From positions 161,564,001 to 161,628,000 of the forward strand of contig CM059582.1 in assembly GCA_030407085.1 (NCBI GenBank): a stretch of DNA of 64,000 bases, in the 5' to 3' direction. The DNA is from Trichopria drosophilae (Eukaryota > Arthropoda > Insecta > Hymenoptera > Diapriidae). The stretch's first letter is position 1. The number at the start of each line of letters is the position of its first letter. Below the pieces are notes generated by a model, which saw only the letters and a program-made list of their open reading frames with translations, did not search any database and was not told the origin of the DNA. Positions 34,701 through 46,378 of the stretch are shown here, piece by piece. Position numbers and translations under genes: made by a program.

Positions 34701-37700
34701 CTCTCAATAACCTATATGTTACAAAGTTGTATTAAAAGATCGACACAAAGACTATTCTCGTTTCTTCAAAACATTGAAACTAAAAATATCGTGCAACAAT
34801 AAGAATAACTGCTATTATTATTTACTACGCCATTTAACGAAGTTGCAAAGCAAGATGTGTAGTAAGTGAAATGAAACGAGATTTCGTGATTTCTTTCCTT
34901 CATATTCGCAGTACGAATCTGAAAATCGTGAGTGATGTTTGATGCGTATTTTTGTAAGGAACAACTGAGAATAATTAAGTCTGGTTACATTTTAAAGTGC
35001 ATACTTAGAGTCGAATAAAATTAATTATATTGGATAAAAATTTCATAACAATCAAATACAATTTTAATCTGTATCCGAATGTGGCTTTTAAACTAAATTT
35101 TTTTTAGTAATGCGCATTTTAGTACTACCTAACTTCTTTCAGCAATTCTGAAAATTTTCATTTACTTTACTTATATTGTTAAGTTCATTTGATATAAAAT
35201 TTAATAAGCTTATCATGATCTTCATCTGCCACAGAATATACTATGACAATAAGAAAAGACATGCGTGGACCTAATTAGGTCTTCTAATTTAGATGAATCT
35301 CTCTTCGACCCAGGGGACTTCACAAATACGACCATTTTCATTTGTACAGTAGATTAGCCCCACGTTTATAAATTAATATCTGCCAAATCTGAGTGCGTAT
35401 ATGAAAATAACGAAAACAATATCATTCGTTCTTGTAAAGAAAGTTTCGGGGAATAATCTCTAAAAATAACCCGTGTGTTTGATCCCTATAGGTTGATATT
35501 TCAAATCCGGTATATCATTTAGAAAAAAAGTAATGGACTTGGTATTTGTCTTCATATATAATCGCTAAATTGTTATGATACAAAACAATTTTGCAACGAA
35601 ACAATGAAAATATTGAAAAAATTACTGCTTATTGCAGCGTCTGACTTATTTGGGATGTTTTCACTGACTGCTTTACAATTATAATTAACAATATCATGAG
35701 CGCTTATTGCAAATTTCCCATTTTCAGAGGTTTTTAAATTTGCGTCAGGAATCTTCTGCGTTCTTTCAATTTATTCACGTTGTAAAAATTACATCTGTAA
35801 ATATTTTTCTCTGCCTTCGGCGTTTTCCTTTAGTGTCTTCTTCATTTTTAGAGCACTTTCATTGTTTGCTTTAAAATTCAGTTTTGTATGCCCTTTGACC
35901 CGGTATATACCGTTAGGAAGCTATAACTTTAAAAATACGGAGCCCTTCTCCTTTCAAAGTAAATAACAAGATCGTTTATGACCAATTATTCTTTTAAATA
36001 TTGTTCAATATCAGGTGTGTATCAGAAAGTATATTAAAATACTTTTTTAATACATTAAATTAGTATAAATATCTTATTACAAGTAAAAAGGAGCAAAATC
36101 AACTATTAAAATGTTATAAAATTGTGAATAACTAGTGTGGAAACAAATATTCAAAAAACATTTTGATATAATATTTTAATAATTTATTAACGTTTTTATT
36201 CTGATTATTATGGCTGAGGAAATATGTTTTATTACGTGCGATTAATTAAATCAAAGAAATAATATATCTACAAATTATTCATGTAAGTTTGGAATATCAA
36301 TGTTCTAAATGTTAATTTTTGACAAATATTGAAAACATTATTAATAACGATATTGCTGAAGAGAGAGAGGACTATTCATTTAATCATCTAATTATATTTA
36401 CTACTGAAAAGTTTATTCGTAAAATATTGTATATAATTATAGATCAATTTTCCCATTGAATGAAAATTGAGCCTCAACATTTCAAACTGATTAGTTTGTT
36501 TTCTGAACTATCTCCCCGACATACTGAATTTAAACTCTATATTGTTAACTGCAAACGACGTTAATTTTCCATTCTTTATATACCCTTTTTTAACGGTGTG
36601 GTTCTGAATCGAAATTTCCATAAATGGATTTTATGTCATTTTTTAAAGCATTTCAGAAATAAAATAGTTACTATCTGTATCTAAAATGTAAACATTTAGA
36701 GAGTCGAAGTAATGGATAAAAGTCAAAGTTCAGTAACAGCGGTTTTTCGTTGTCTTTTTGAAAAGCTAAATACCAGAGTATATTAGAGCACTTTTCATTT
36801 CCGAAGTATATTATTTATGTTAAGAACAATCGATTAAAAAAATACTGAATAAGAATTTGCAAGAACAAAATTCGCCGACAACAACACAAACTAATTAACT
36901 AATATAACAATTTAATCTTCCGAATTCTCGCCTAATTTTGAGCCGATCTTGTTGAAATTTAGTTTATACAAACGCCCTAAAATAGATTTGAACTTGAAAA
37001 TATATTTTGTTTCTGTTTAATTTACATTTTTTAGATTAAGAAGTGACATTATCGACAGGGACGGTTTAGTGGCCTCTTAAACTTCTTTTTAACTTTTACT
37101 ATAGAGACAGTATCGTAATCGTTGAAAGATATGTCATTAATGATATTTGACTTGTTTAAAACATCACTTATTTCTAATTTAATAATCCACGAATTTCATT
37201 ATGACCATTTATAATTTGAATGTAGAAATTATTAATCTCTTAAAAATCTTTTATCACAGTCATGTTAACGATATTTTCACCTAAGTACTAGTTCATAATT
37301 GAAAGGAATGAAAGCATAAAGACCTTTAATAATCATTACTACATATTCCATTTCACGAGGTTAATACAAAAATACCTTATGTTACAAAAATTTGGAATTA
37401 AACTAATGGTAATGAAAAACATCGATAGAAGTTATGCTTACAGTTCTTAAACGTTAAAAATTCAAGATAAAATAGTTGATACTTGAGAAAACTTGAAAAT
37501 ATTATTATTATAACCTCTTTGACTTGTTCACTGAGGATATTACTTTAATCTTTCGAGTTTGTTCTTCAAACTCGTATTGAATCGAATCTTCCTAAAATAC
37601 TTTCGCGCAGGAATCAAGTGGCAATTACACCTGTTGACTATCGACTCAATAAATGGTTCTCAGTCGTTTCTGGTAGATCATATTCTGACTCTAAATAAAA

Positions 37701-38174
37701 TACGCATAAAACAATCGTGACAAAAAAGAATCAGCGAATTAAGCGTGATACGGACTCTTACCAGCGTGTTCCGGAAGAAAGACAGAAGGCATTGTGATAG
37801 GAGACAGATATTCAGTGATAGAAAAAAGTGCACGGAAAAAAGTAAGTAACTCAAGACTACTTAAGTAGTAAGAACGTTACACACAATTCGCAGTTGCCAT
37901 TACTGTTTAAATTGTCAGGAAAATCAATTAAGTAGTAACTGCAAATACATAAGTTAATTGTGCCGCGTCTGAATTACAGGGAAGTCGGTACAATTGTTAA
38001 CAACCAGACATTTTACTTCTTTTAGATATTATTGCATTAAGCGATATATTGAATTGCAAACACTGAAACATGTTTAGCTATGTAAATTCTCATAAAGACA
38101 TGTATTCAAGTATTATAAAATTATTGTTGTCCTTTCGTGTTGTTCTAGACCATATTTTAATAAGGTTAAAAAAA

Positions 38175-38313
38175 GGGTGTGGGTCGAAAAAGCGGCAAAT
38201 CAATAAACCGACATATAAAATTAGACACATCGACAACCGGACAGTCATTTTTTTGAAGTGTCGGTTTTTTGACCAGTCGGCTTTTTGATTTATCGGTTTT
38301 TCGACCTGCACCC
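38175..38313. repeat. Foldback element, GGGTGCGGGTC family, copy 3 (short)
   Basis: A 139-bp copy with left end GGGTGTGGGTCGAAAAAGCG and right end CGGTTTTTCGACCTGCACCC. It keeps the AAACCGAC / GTCGGTTTTTTGACC unit structure but has fewer units than the 218- and 240-bp copies, so the family varies in length through gain or loss of internal units. Confidence 0.7.
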
Positions 38314-38680
38314 AAAAGAAAAGGTTAAATAAAATCTATTTTCTACGTTTCGGGAAGCAATATTCATACCATTGCTTCCAGACTATGTGCGGCGGAAATT
38401 TATGAAATTTTGAAGTTACGGGGTTGTTACTGTGCTACAATGTTGGAATGTCTGTCACCAATTTTGAGGCGAGTTTCGAAGAGGAGAATTACCCGCAGGG
38501 AAGTCACCCCAAGTATCTTCCGCTCCCACTCCCTGTTAGTCCATTCCCCTACTCCTCTGGAGCTCTATTTCCCTCTCTCCAATTTGTCACAATCCGTTCA
38601 TAACGCTCGATATAAGATGAAGTGAAAATCGATGGAGGAAACGAGCAAGAATCAGCAGTGTGGAGAGAGGAGGCATAAGG

Positions 38681-39511
38681 TGTACACTCTAAAATTATTG
38701 GACTCAAACTTCAGTTCAAAGGAGTAGAAAATGGGGTAGGCAGGGTTCGACAGAATTTAAGTTCTTTGGAGTGAAAATGTCGTTTAATGGCGTCAATAAA
38801 TAGTAGAACTAGTCTGCTGCTTTTTTATTTCAACTCGCCATAATATAGTCAATTTTGATGGTTTTGAAAATAATAAAAAATGAAATTGTTCATTAGAGCT
38901 TTCCGCATCTAATAGTCATATAACAAATTATATATCTAAATAAACAATAAAATTATAAATTTTTTTCTATGCAACTGCAAAATATATCTTCTGGCTCTTC
39001 GTTTATCGAGCAAATTTCGAGTATCCGAAAACTGACAGCGAGAAAGTTGTTCATAAAGGTATGAACAAATTTTCTGGAAAGTTTTATCTTTATTGGTATA
39101 ATAGTCAAAAAGTAATGAATGTTTAAAGGTGGTGACTTCCGATGACCAACGCGTCATGTGCTTCGGGACTCTGAATAACTTCATTGTTTATTGAGATATA
39201 TAATTTGTTCTTATCTTCATTAGGTACAAAAAACTCTAACGAACAATTTCTTATTTTATTCGTTTCAAAATCCTCAGAATTGAATAAGTTAGAGCGAGTT
39301 GAAATAAAACATGTTTGTTGTCCGGCCACGTAGTCACCAAGTTTCGATGCAGTATATAACTACACCGGTAAAGGGATTCAAACCTAGCATGAAATACCCC
39401 AAAGGAGCAAATGTGACTCCAAGAAAGTAAAATTGAAGCCTATAGGAGTGAAATTTAACGGTTACTCTCTCTTGGACTCAGCAATTGAGTCGAATAATTT
39501 TAGAGGGTACA
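38681..39511. mobile_element. 831-bp DNA element with TGTACACTCTAAAATTATT termini
   Basis: The left end TGTACACTCTAAAATTATTG plus GACTCAA is mirrored by TTGAGTC followed by GAATAATTTTAGAGGGTACA, an inverted repeat of about 27 bp with two mismatches. Subterminal regions on both sides share GGAGT/ACTCC words. Two overlapping minus-strand frames lie inside. I cannot place it in a superfamily, and no clear target duplication is visible. Confidence 0.6.
38936..39329 (-). pseudogene. Unidentified ORF remnant inside the 831-bp TIR element
   Basis: Two overlapping minus-strand frames, 39329-39123 (68 codons) and 39184-38936 (82 codons), lie centrally in the element. The first contains SLEFFVPNEDKNKLYISINN; the second FDYYTNKDKTFQKICSYLYE and LLDKRRARRYIL. 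Composition is protein-like, and the frames differ by one, as expected after a single frameshift in a longer gene. I do not recognise the family. It could be a remnant of the element's own gene or a captured fragment; chance is also possible. Confidence 0.3.
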
Positions 39512-40058
39512 ATGCGCCGCCATTCGTCTATGTTCATCGGCCTCTGGAATGAGACTTCGGAAAATGTACTAGTGACATCCCCGTGTTGTAATGAACGAAT
39601 GTTAATACAAGCCACGAATATATAAATCAGTTTGGTAAAACTACGGGACTGGCACTGTCCATGTATAGCTATAAGATTTTGTGGAACCTGAGGCCAAAAA
39701 AGTGGGAATGAACTAATGAATGTGCTAGTACCTTTTAGTTACCTCCACAATTACGGCCTGCACAATTGGCATCTGTGCTGACAATGGAAGAGCGAAAAGC
39801 AAAAGGAAGTAGCAAGTAGTACGAGGAGTAATGGATCCATCCTAACCCGGGGGGTAACGTACAACAACGCGAAAGAACAACATTAATATTAAAATATGGG
39901 GCCAAAACAAACACCGAACACTTTCAATTATAAGCTTAATAAAATCATGGACACTGATGTTCAGGATGACAATGATTGTACCGACCATCATATTTAAACC
40001 CTAACTACTTATTTTTCTCAGTGCTACATTGTGTGTCATAGACAGTGTGTGATAGAGT

Positions 40059-40080
40059 GAGAGAGAGAGAGAGAGAGAGA
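40059..40080. repeat. (GA)n microsatellite
   Basis: About 11 GA units in intron 1, about 70 bases downstream of the exon 1 donor; on the transcribed strand this is a (TC)n pyrimidine tract, which could influence splicing of exon 1 or serve as a GAGA-type element. Confidence 0.9.
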
Positions 40081-40151
40081 CAGATGATTGAAAATGGAAT
40101 GGTTGTATGATATGGTATGCGCACCTCTTCCTCTCTCTTAAGCTTCCGCAC

Positions 40152-40297
40152 CTGAGCAAATGGCCCGTGTCGCCCCTTCGTCCGGACATGTTGCTCATGC
40201 CGGGGGCCCTGACACCGGCTTGCCACGGCGAGTCTTCGTAACGATGAGTCGCCTTCCTTATCAAGGGAGTACAGCTGCAGGACAATTTGTTCCCCAT
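40152..40297 (-). CDS. EVH1-domain adaptor protein, coding exon 1 (N-terminus)
   Basis: This exon holds the start codon and residues 1-48 plus two bases of codon 49. The protein begins MGNKLSCSC: Gly2 with Ser6 fits the N-myristoylation consensus, and Cys7 and Cys9 are likely palmitoylation sites, so the product is probably anchored to the inner face of a membrane. The rest is basic and Gly/Arg-rich and ends in GHLL. The ATG has A at -3 and G at +4, a strong initiation context. The donor is CTCAG|GTGCGG at 40151-40150; joined to exon 2 the split codon AG|A reads Arg49, giving HLLR-LWAEVF with the frame kept. The exon lies in a GC-rich island unlike the AT-rich introns. A (GA)n tract sits about 70 bases inside intron 1. 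The acylation is inferred from the motif. I recognise the conserved N-terminus only in general terms and give no gene name. Confidence 0.85.
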
Positions 40298-40872
40298 GAT
40301 GTTGCCTTCTCCCTCTCGATTACGTGCCCCTCTATCTATTGTAGTCTTATGCTCTCGACACTAGCGCCTCCCCAGAACGGAGATCTTTTGGCAAGGACCC
40401 GTCGACTTTGGATTATCGACTCGTCTATTTTTAATTTTCGATATTTCCGCCTCGACGACTTTTTTCGTGACGACTCGCTCCGGCGTTTTTCCTCCCCGTG
40501 GCACGGTCTACGCATCCGCTTTGGCTTTGTCGCCGTTCCGATGGCGCTTTTATTTGACACAGTAGCGTTTGACTTGGCCCTCGAACTTTGGCACTGCGGT
40601 TTCCGATCTGCTTCTGCGACTTTGGCGTTTGTCCCGCAACGCGTCGCGCCCGGTTTCTCCCTTTCCGGCTGCCTCCCTTGCACACACGTCCTCGCTGGTG
40701 AAACTCGGCACGAGTTTTCTTCTTCTGGTTTTTCTTTGTTTTTCGGGAAGCACTGGATTGATTGGAACCAGGAAAGCGGTCCCCGAGGTCGGAGAATAGA
40801 GAGGCTTCTTTATTGTCACATCGTTGCCGCCAGCTGCGATGAACGTCTAGCGGCTCTACCGAAGCATGATTG
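40298..40872 (-). promoter_or_regulatory. 5' untranslated leader of the EVH1 gene, with upstream ORFs
   Basis: This GC-rich stretch lies directly upstream of the start codon. At its right edge the minus strand reads TTGTTTCTTTTCAG|CAATCATGC, a near-perfect branch/pyrimidine tract and acceptor, with AG at 40874-40873. The leader is therefore probably the 5' part of exon 2 of the transcript, preceded by a non-coding exon. The leader contains a three-codon upstream ORF immediately after the acceptor (ATGCTTCGGTAG) and larger ones, including a 115-codon minus-strand ORF at 40336-40683 that stops 38 bases before the main ATG. These could reduce or gate translation. The upstream ORF proteins are Arg/Lys/Ser-rich with no domain I recognise, and could simply be open by chance because GC-rich DNA has few stops. 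Confidence 0.6.
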
Positions 40873-42935
40873 CTGAAAAGAAACAACTCATTAGACCCTC
40901 ATGATTGTTTAACAGGTCGTAATTAAAATAATCACTTATATGTGATAACAATTATGAGTAATTCCATAGATTTTTTTACTTTCGAACTCGGTAAAAGTAT
41001 AACAAAAAATTGATGGCACACCTACGGTATGACATTTATCACAAAGCAGGATGTATATGAACCCTTAAAATCGTGACGTGCATAATTTTTTAGCAGACTT
41101 ATCGAAGGAAATCAAACTTTTTATTTTTTATTTCAACTGCTTAGGAAAATAACATACAAATATAATTAGTAACTGATAATTTATTGCTTAAATGAGTAAA
41201 TGTGCTTAATAACAAATATATAATAATATATTTAATATGCATATAAAGTTTTATAAATAACTTGGCCGATAAACGTTTATTTTTGGTTTTAACAATTTAA
41301 TAGAAATATACATCTGTTTTCGCTTCGAAAAGATTTGAAAAATGGATTTATTTAATATTTCAGGCGTTATTATGGTATAACATCAATTACCTATTGCGAC
41401 TACAATCAGTTTACCTGATTAAAAGAAATTGATAAAATATTTGTTTTGACATTGTTTTTCAAGCGCTTTTTTTCGCGACTAAACAAAAATACTGAAATAG
41501 CAATGTGATTTTCCGTTAAAACGCATCCGAAACTAATGTGAACACTGGTTACAGAGTATTAAAAAATAATTTTCTAAATGTGCTACTCGTTTATTTGTAT
41601 TTTTTAGGTCATTCGCGTTTCTTCTTGACCATTTCTCAATGACATACGTATGCTAGTTATTGAGGGACACTAATCTATCAAATTTAGTTTTTATTAGCAG
41701 TAGAAAAGGAACTTTTTGCATAATAATAAAAATACTTTTCTCGAAACTTATTGTTATAAAACAGCCAAATATAAAAAAAAAAAAACATTTTTTGGAAAAA
41801 GTCGGTACCTGTAGTACTTGGGATAATAAATTTGTCTTAACATGAGGCACACTCATCAACTTAAGATTTTTTTAAAGAGTACTTGTTAAGTATGCTTCCA
41901 CGTGACTTTGAGAAAGATAGAAACAGTCTTCATTTTTATATAGCCCTAATTTTGGCACGTTATGCGTAAATAGTGATTGATTATAGCTAGCAATATATAG
42001 AAAATTGATGAAATTTCACATCTAACTGAATTTGTCCAAAACTCTTCATGAATTAATACTCGAAACGGTGAGGGATAAGTCTGAAATTGCCAGTACCCGC
42101 AATGTCAAAAAATCTGTGGAATTACTCTTATATGCATATTATGATCGGAAGATTCTTAAACTACGTATAAATACATTTTTCCTCAGAGTATGGGGACTTT
42201 TCAAGGTTTAGGGAAACACGCACGAGTAACGTATACCCAACTATTCCCTGCCGCAATTCTACTGGATGTTACAACGGCGGGCAAACTTCCAATAAGAAAA
42301 TACGTGGAATGAAAGAAACGAAACGTATAAAATAACAGAATGATAACTGTATATGATAAAAGAACGCAGTTCTAGAGAATCCATATATGGTACACTGTGT
42401 TGGGTCCTTTCTTTAAGAATTATATATACTTCACTAAAAACCGTATATAAGCAATTCATATGGCTGATTGAAAAAACAAGACTAACATAAAACAGTTCAA
42501 AGCAATTGTTACATAGTCTTCCTTCTGGTTCAAACAATCTTAAAATATATAAGTTTAGTTTAACCCATTAACGCCCAAGAGGACACAAATTTCACCAAAA
42601 TTTTCGGAATATTTCTTGACATTAAAAACCAATTAAAAAAATTTTAGATAAAACATTTTCGACGTAAAATTGATCAATCTCTCCGAATCTGCTGTTAAAA
42701 AATCAATCATGCCCATTCCAAAAAAGTTATGCTTGGTTTTTCACAAAAAAAAAATCAAATTTTTTCACTGACAAGTATTTTTTATTCGGCATTTTAACAT
42801 TGGAAACGGTTAGGGAAATCACTAATCGGTGAAAATGTTATGTCCTCAATCCTTTAACTTTAAAATGTGCATGATAACATTTTGAAAAAAAAATTGGAAA
42901 CTGCAAGAATGGCGGCTCAAACACGAAAAGAACGG

Positions 42936-43221
42936 CGAAAAGCTCCTGAATTTTTTATTCGAAAATGATAGGCTTTCGGAAAAAATGTCGCGTAACAAAC
43001 AGTTCTTAGAATTGATCAACGAATACGCTCAAATTTTTTCAGAATTTTTAAAACACTTTTCTTAATTTTCAAAATCGCAAAATTTTGAAAAAATATGAAA
43101 CGTTGCAGAAAAATTGTGAAAAAATCTTGAGGTTTTCCTTGATCGATTCTAAGAACTTTTTGTTCCGTCATATTTTTTGCGAAAATCTATCGTTTCCAAA
43201 TAAAAAATTTCTGAACTTTTC
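42936..43221. repeat. Imperfect foldback element
   Basis: The left arm, from GAAAAGCTCCTGAATTTTTT, shares CAGTTCTTAGAATTGATCAA and related words with the reverse complement of the right arm (AGTTCTTAGAATCGATCAAG), which ends AGAAATTTTTTA then CTTTTC. Arms are about 110-120 bp at an estimated 70-75% identity with a short centre. It is old and non-coding. Confidence 0.55.
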
Positions 43222-45430
43222 AAAACATAGGGAAACAGGAATTTTTTTCCGTACAGAAAGTTAAGTTTTAAAATTGTTCACATGAATGTACAACATCTTA
43301 TAAACAATTTGAAAAAGACCAGGATATTTGGAGTAAGCCCCATCAAGATACAAGGTTATGAACTCTGCCTCTTTGCTATGGGAACAGACCGAGTCCAAAA
43401 TTTACTCGCATTTTTCTCAAAATTAAATTTATAGAGTGGGCGGATATAATATATATAAAACTCCTATCCCGATCATATTTATATTAAACATTGTTTTCGA
43501 ATACATATTTGGCGAGCTAGCAACGGTGCTGTTTTATTTTTCTTTATTTTTTTTCTTGAAACCGATTTTACGAGTGACTACTTCGTATTCTTTTACAAGC
43601 AAGAAATCGGCATTTTAGGTACAGAAGCACAAAATAAACTTTTGCGCCCGCATGTCATTAGCGTGTCAGAAGGATGGTGAAGATCTCACAAGGTAATCGA
43701 TGGTTCAACATTTTGATGTAAAAGCTTATATACCCGTTCGATGTGAACAAGATCGTTCGTCATAATGGGTTTAAATTTCGAGTTCATGCTAACAAATTAA
43801 AATCCGAAATGGTGAGAAATCTCCTATCTACGGTAACGCCAGAATTATGGCATAAGAATATACTAATTTACACTACTCTATGAAAATGCTTAACGCCCTA
43901 CTGGTGTCGAAGATGACCTAGTTCCCATTCAAATAAGCGTATTATTGAAGAATTGTTCTTTTGATTGTGTAGAAAACTTATAAATGAAATATTCCAGTGT
44001 TTATCAACAAATAATGGCATTATTCCAAACAATAGGAATGATTTAACAATTAGAAGATAATTAATTGAAAGTAGGCATTAATTATTTAATAATTGATGAT
44101 TTATATATAATTGAATTACATCTTAATTGCTAATAGCTGTAAATTGAAGCAATCCAGTAAAAAAAAAGCAATCGATTAAATGGTTTATTAATTATTCTAA
44201 CATCTAACTACAGTCATACGAAACCTCGTTTCCTTTATCAAAAGAAACTAAGGAACGCAATTAAATCCTACCAAAATAACTAAAAAAATTCTAAAAATAA
44301 AATAGTTTTCACTTTCCATTACGATGGAATACCACCAAGCCAGAAGGTACTTACGAGGTCACAACCCGAATTTCGAAAATAATTCGAATCACAACGCATT
44401 GTGTAATAACAGAGAATATAATTACAGAAATATATATGCAGGACTATATCAATTTTCAATTATATCAAGAATTTGTAGACAGAGTAAAATACATAAGATC
44501 ATGTACATTATCGTATTCGCCCATCGTTTAAATCGGAGAGGAGAATTCATTGATTACCTCTAATTAACCACGTGTGTTCTCACGTCAAGATACATAAACG
44601 GACAAATTGTACCCTTGGGACGCATCGAAGTAATTCGACAGTAAGAATAATGTTACTAGTATCCCTATTATCATTGTATACTACTGTTCCCTGATCATCT
44701 ATATACCAATGAAATATACCGTGGTCAGGTGATAAATAAAATACAATAATTACTCTAACCAACAAAATTTTACTTTTTGAATCTACTGAAAATAATGGCG
44801 ACAGGAGGATTTTCCTATCACGTCCCATTTTGGAAAAAAGTGAGGTCAAATGTGTCAAAATGTGCGCTTTTGGTCATTATTTTATAGCATAACATTTAAC
44901 CTCACTATTCTCCAAAATAGCATGTGATAGCAACTTTTGCTAACGCCATCGTTGGCAACACGAAAAATCCATTTGGAAATTATACTACGATAAACAAAGG
45001 AAAAATCAGTGTCGGACAGTGTTATTCACATTCTGAATACAATTATAATTACAAAAATTCAATTACTATCTCCTTAGATCTGTGAAATATTTTGGTGTCG
45101 GTATTAAATAAGGAAAGAAAAAAAAGTTTTCATTTCACCAGTTTCATACGAATCAAGATAAAGTGTAAAACAATTGAATTTTATCATTTATTGGAGCATG
45201 ACGAAAAGAATATACGAAGTAATACAGATTTTTAGTGGTGTTTCAATGACAACTTGCAGTTTGAGCTTTTCAGATTAGAACAGAAAACAGATAATAAAAT
45301 AATAATTTTAAACCTAATTTCTAAAGTGCTTTTTTTTGTTGAAAAAGTTGACACCTGCAGAAAGAAAGATTAAATGTTTCAAAATATGAATTTTGTCCAT
45401 CTCCATCTCGAAAGCAAATATGAAAAAACT

Positions 45431-45514
45431 CGTCCCGGCGGGGAATCGAACCTGGGTCTCTCACTTACAATATATTTGAAACACCCAACGTTTAACAAAT
45501 TATCGTGGTCTTGA
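45431..45514 (-). repeat. tRNA-like remnant (B box), probable SINE fragment
   Basis: On the minus strand CCCAGGTTCGATTCCCCGCC contains a good polymerase III B box, followed by GGGACGAG. About 50 bases upstream TTGTTAAACGTTGGGTGTTTC resembles a decayed A box and anticodon arm. The 5' acceptor half does not pair, so it is not a functional tRNA. A tRNA-derived SINE or tRNA pseudogene is most likely. Confidence 0.5.
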
Positions 45515-46084
45515 TGATTTTAATGTTATACAATTTGTCAGAGATAATAGTATACAAACATATATATACTGTTTTTGTTATGCATCATAACATATAATAA
45601 TTTGTATTTCATTATTTCCTTATATTGTTTTTAATACCTGTAGAATAGCTGTATATTTGCCGTCTGTCATTTATGATGTATCAACTACAAAATGTTAACA
45701 AGTTACTCATTGAAAAAGATAATTCGTTCAAGCAATTCGGCGAACTCATTAAACGCAAGTATTGTTCATTCTCAGCTACACAACATACCAAAGTATGTTT
45801 TGTATCTGTCTAACAAATAACAAGTGTTCAAAATAAATATTTTACATAAATTATACATATTTATTATGTATTTTGAACGTTCTTGTTATGGATATTGGAT
45901 GTATGAATCCTATGTAACTGCAACGAAATACATAACATGTTATGAACACGGACATTGCAAGGAATTTGCCAGGTAACGGTTCTCAACCAATTTGATACAG
46001 GATAATTATTTGTAATGATAAACCAAATTATGGATAGACAACAGATATATAACAGAAATACGTATTCTTTAAGTTTATGCTGTA

Positions 46085-46378
46085 TGGTTATTGGTATCAA
46101 ATACATTATTTTTAACAATTTTTTCAATCGGAGAACATTTACTGTAGAAAATGTTACAAACAATTGTTAAACCTCGGTTATATAGCATTCGACATGTTTC
46201 AAATACGTTATTTTTAAATATTGTTCAACGAGAGAATATTTGTTATATAAATGTCACGTATAAATGTTATATACCGGTTATATGACGTTAATGATGTATC
46301 AGATACATTATGTCTAAAGATTGTTCAGCGAAAGAATATTTGTTATATAAATGTTACATAAAACTGTTATAAATCTGA
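46085..46378. repeat. Tandem repeat, about 100-bp unit, three copies
   Basis: Three units start near 46085, 46175 and 46277 with GGTTAT(AT). Each carries a CAnATACnTTAT block, then TTGTTCAnCGAnAGAATATTTG and TTATATAAATGTnAC. The second and third units are most alike; the first is more diverged. It is a local AT-rich satellite. Confidence 0.6.

Larger units (their letters stand above)
31787..40151 (-). other. Intron 1 (between coding exons 1 and 2) of the EVH1 gene
   Basis: An 8,365-bp intron. It includes the foldback copy at 38175-38313, the TIR element at 38681-39511 and the (GA)n tract at 40059-40080. From 31.8 to 38.1 kb the sequence is AT-rich with no supported feature. Between 38.40 and 38.68 kb composition rises toward 45-50% GC without a recognisable exon. 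Confidence 0.8.

Noticed and set aside
36361..36372. Short AGAGAGAGAGG run as a second GA microsatellite
   Set aside because: Too short to stand out in this base composition.
40160..40876. A 238-codon plus-strand ORF, the longest in the window
   Set aside because: It is antisense to the 5' leader and exon 1 of the EVH1 gene, and open mainly because this island is GC-rich. The sense strand has the recognisable protein and splice sites.
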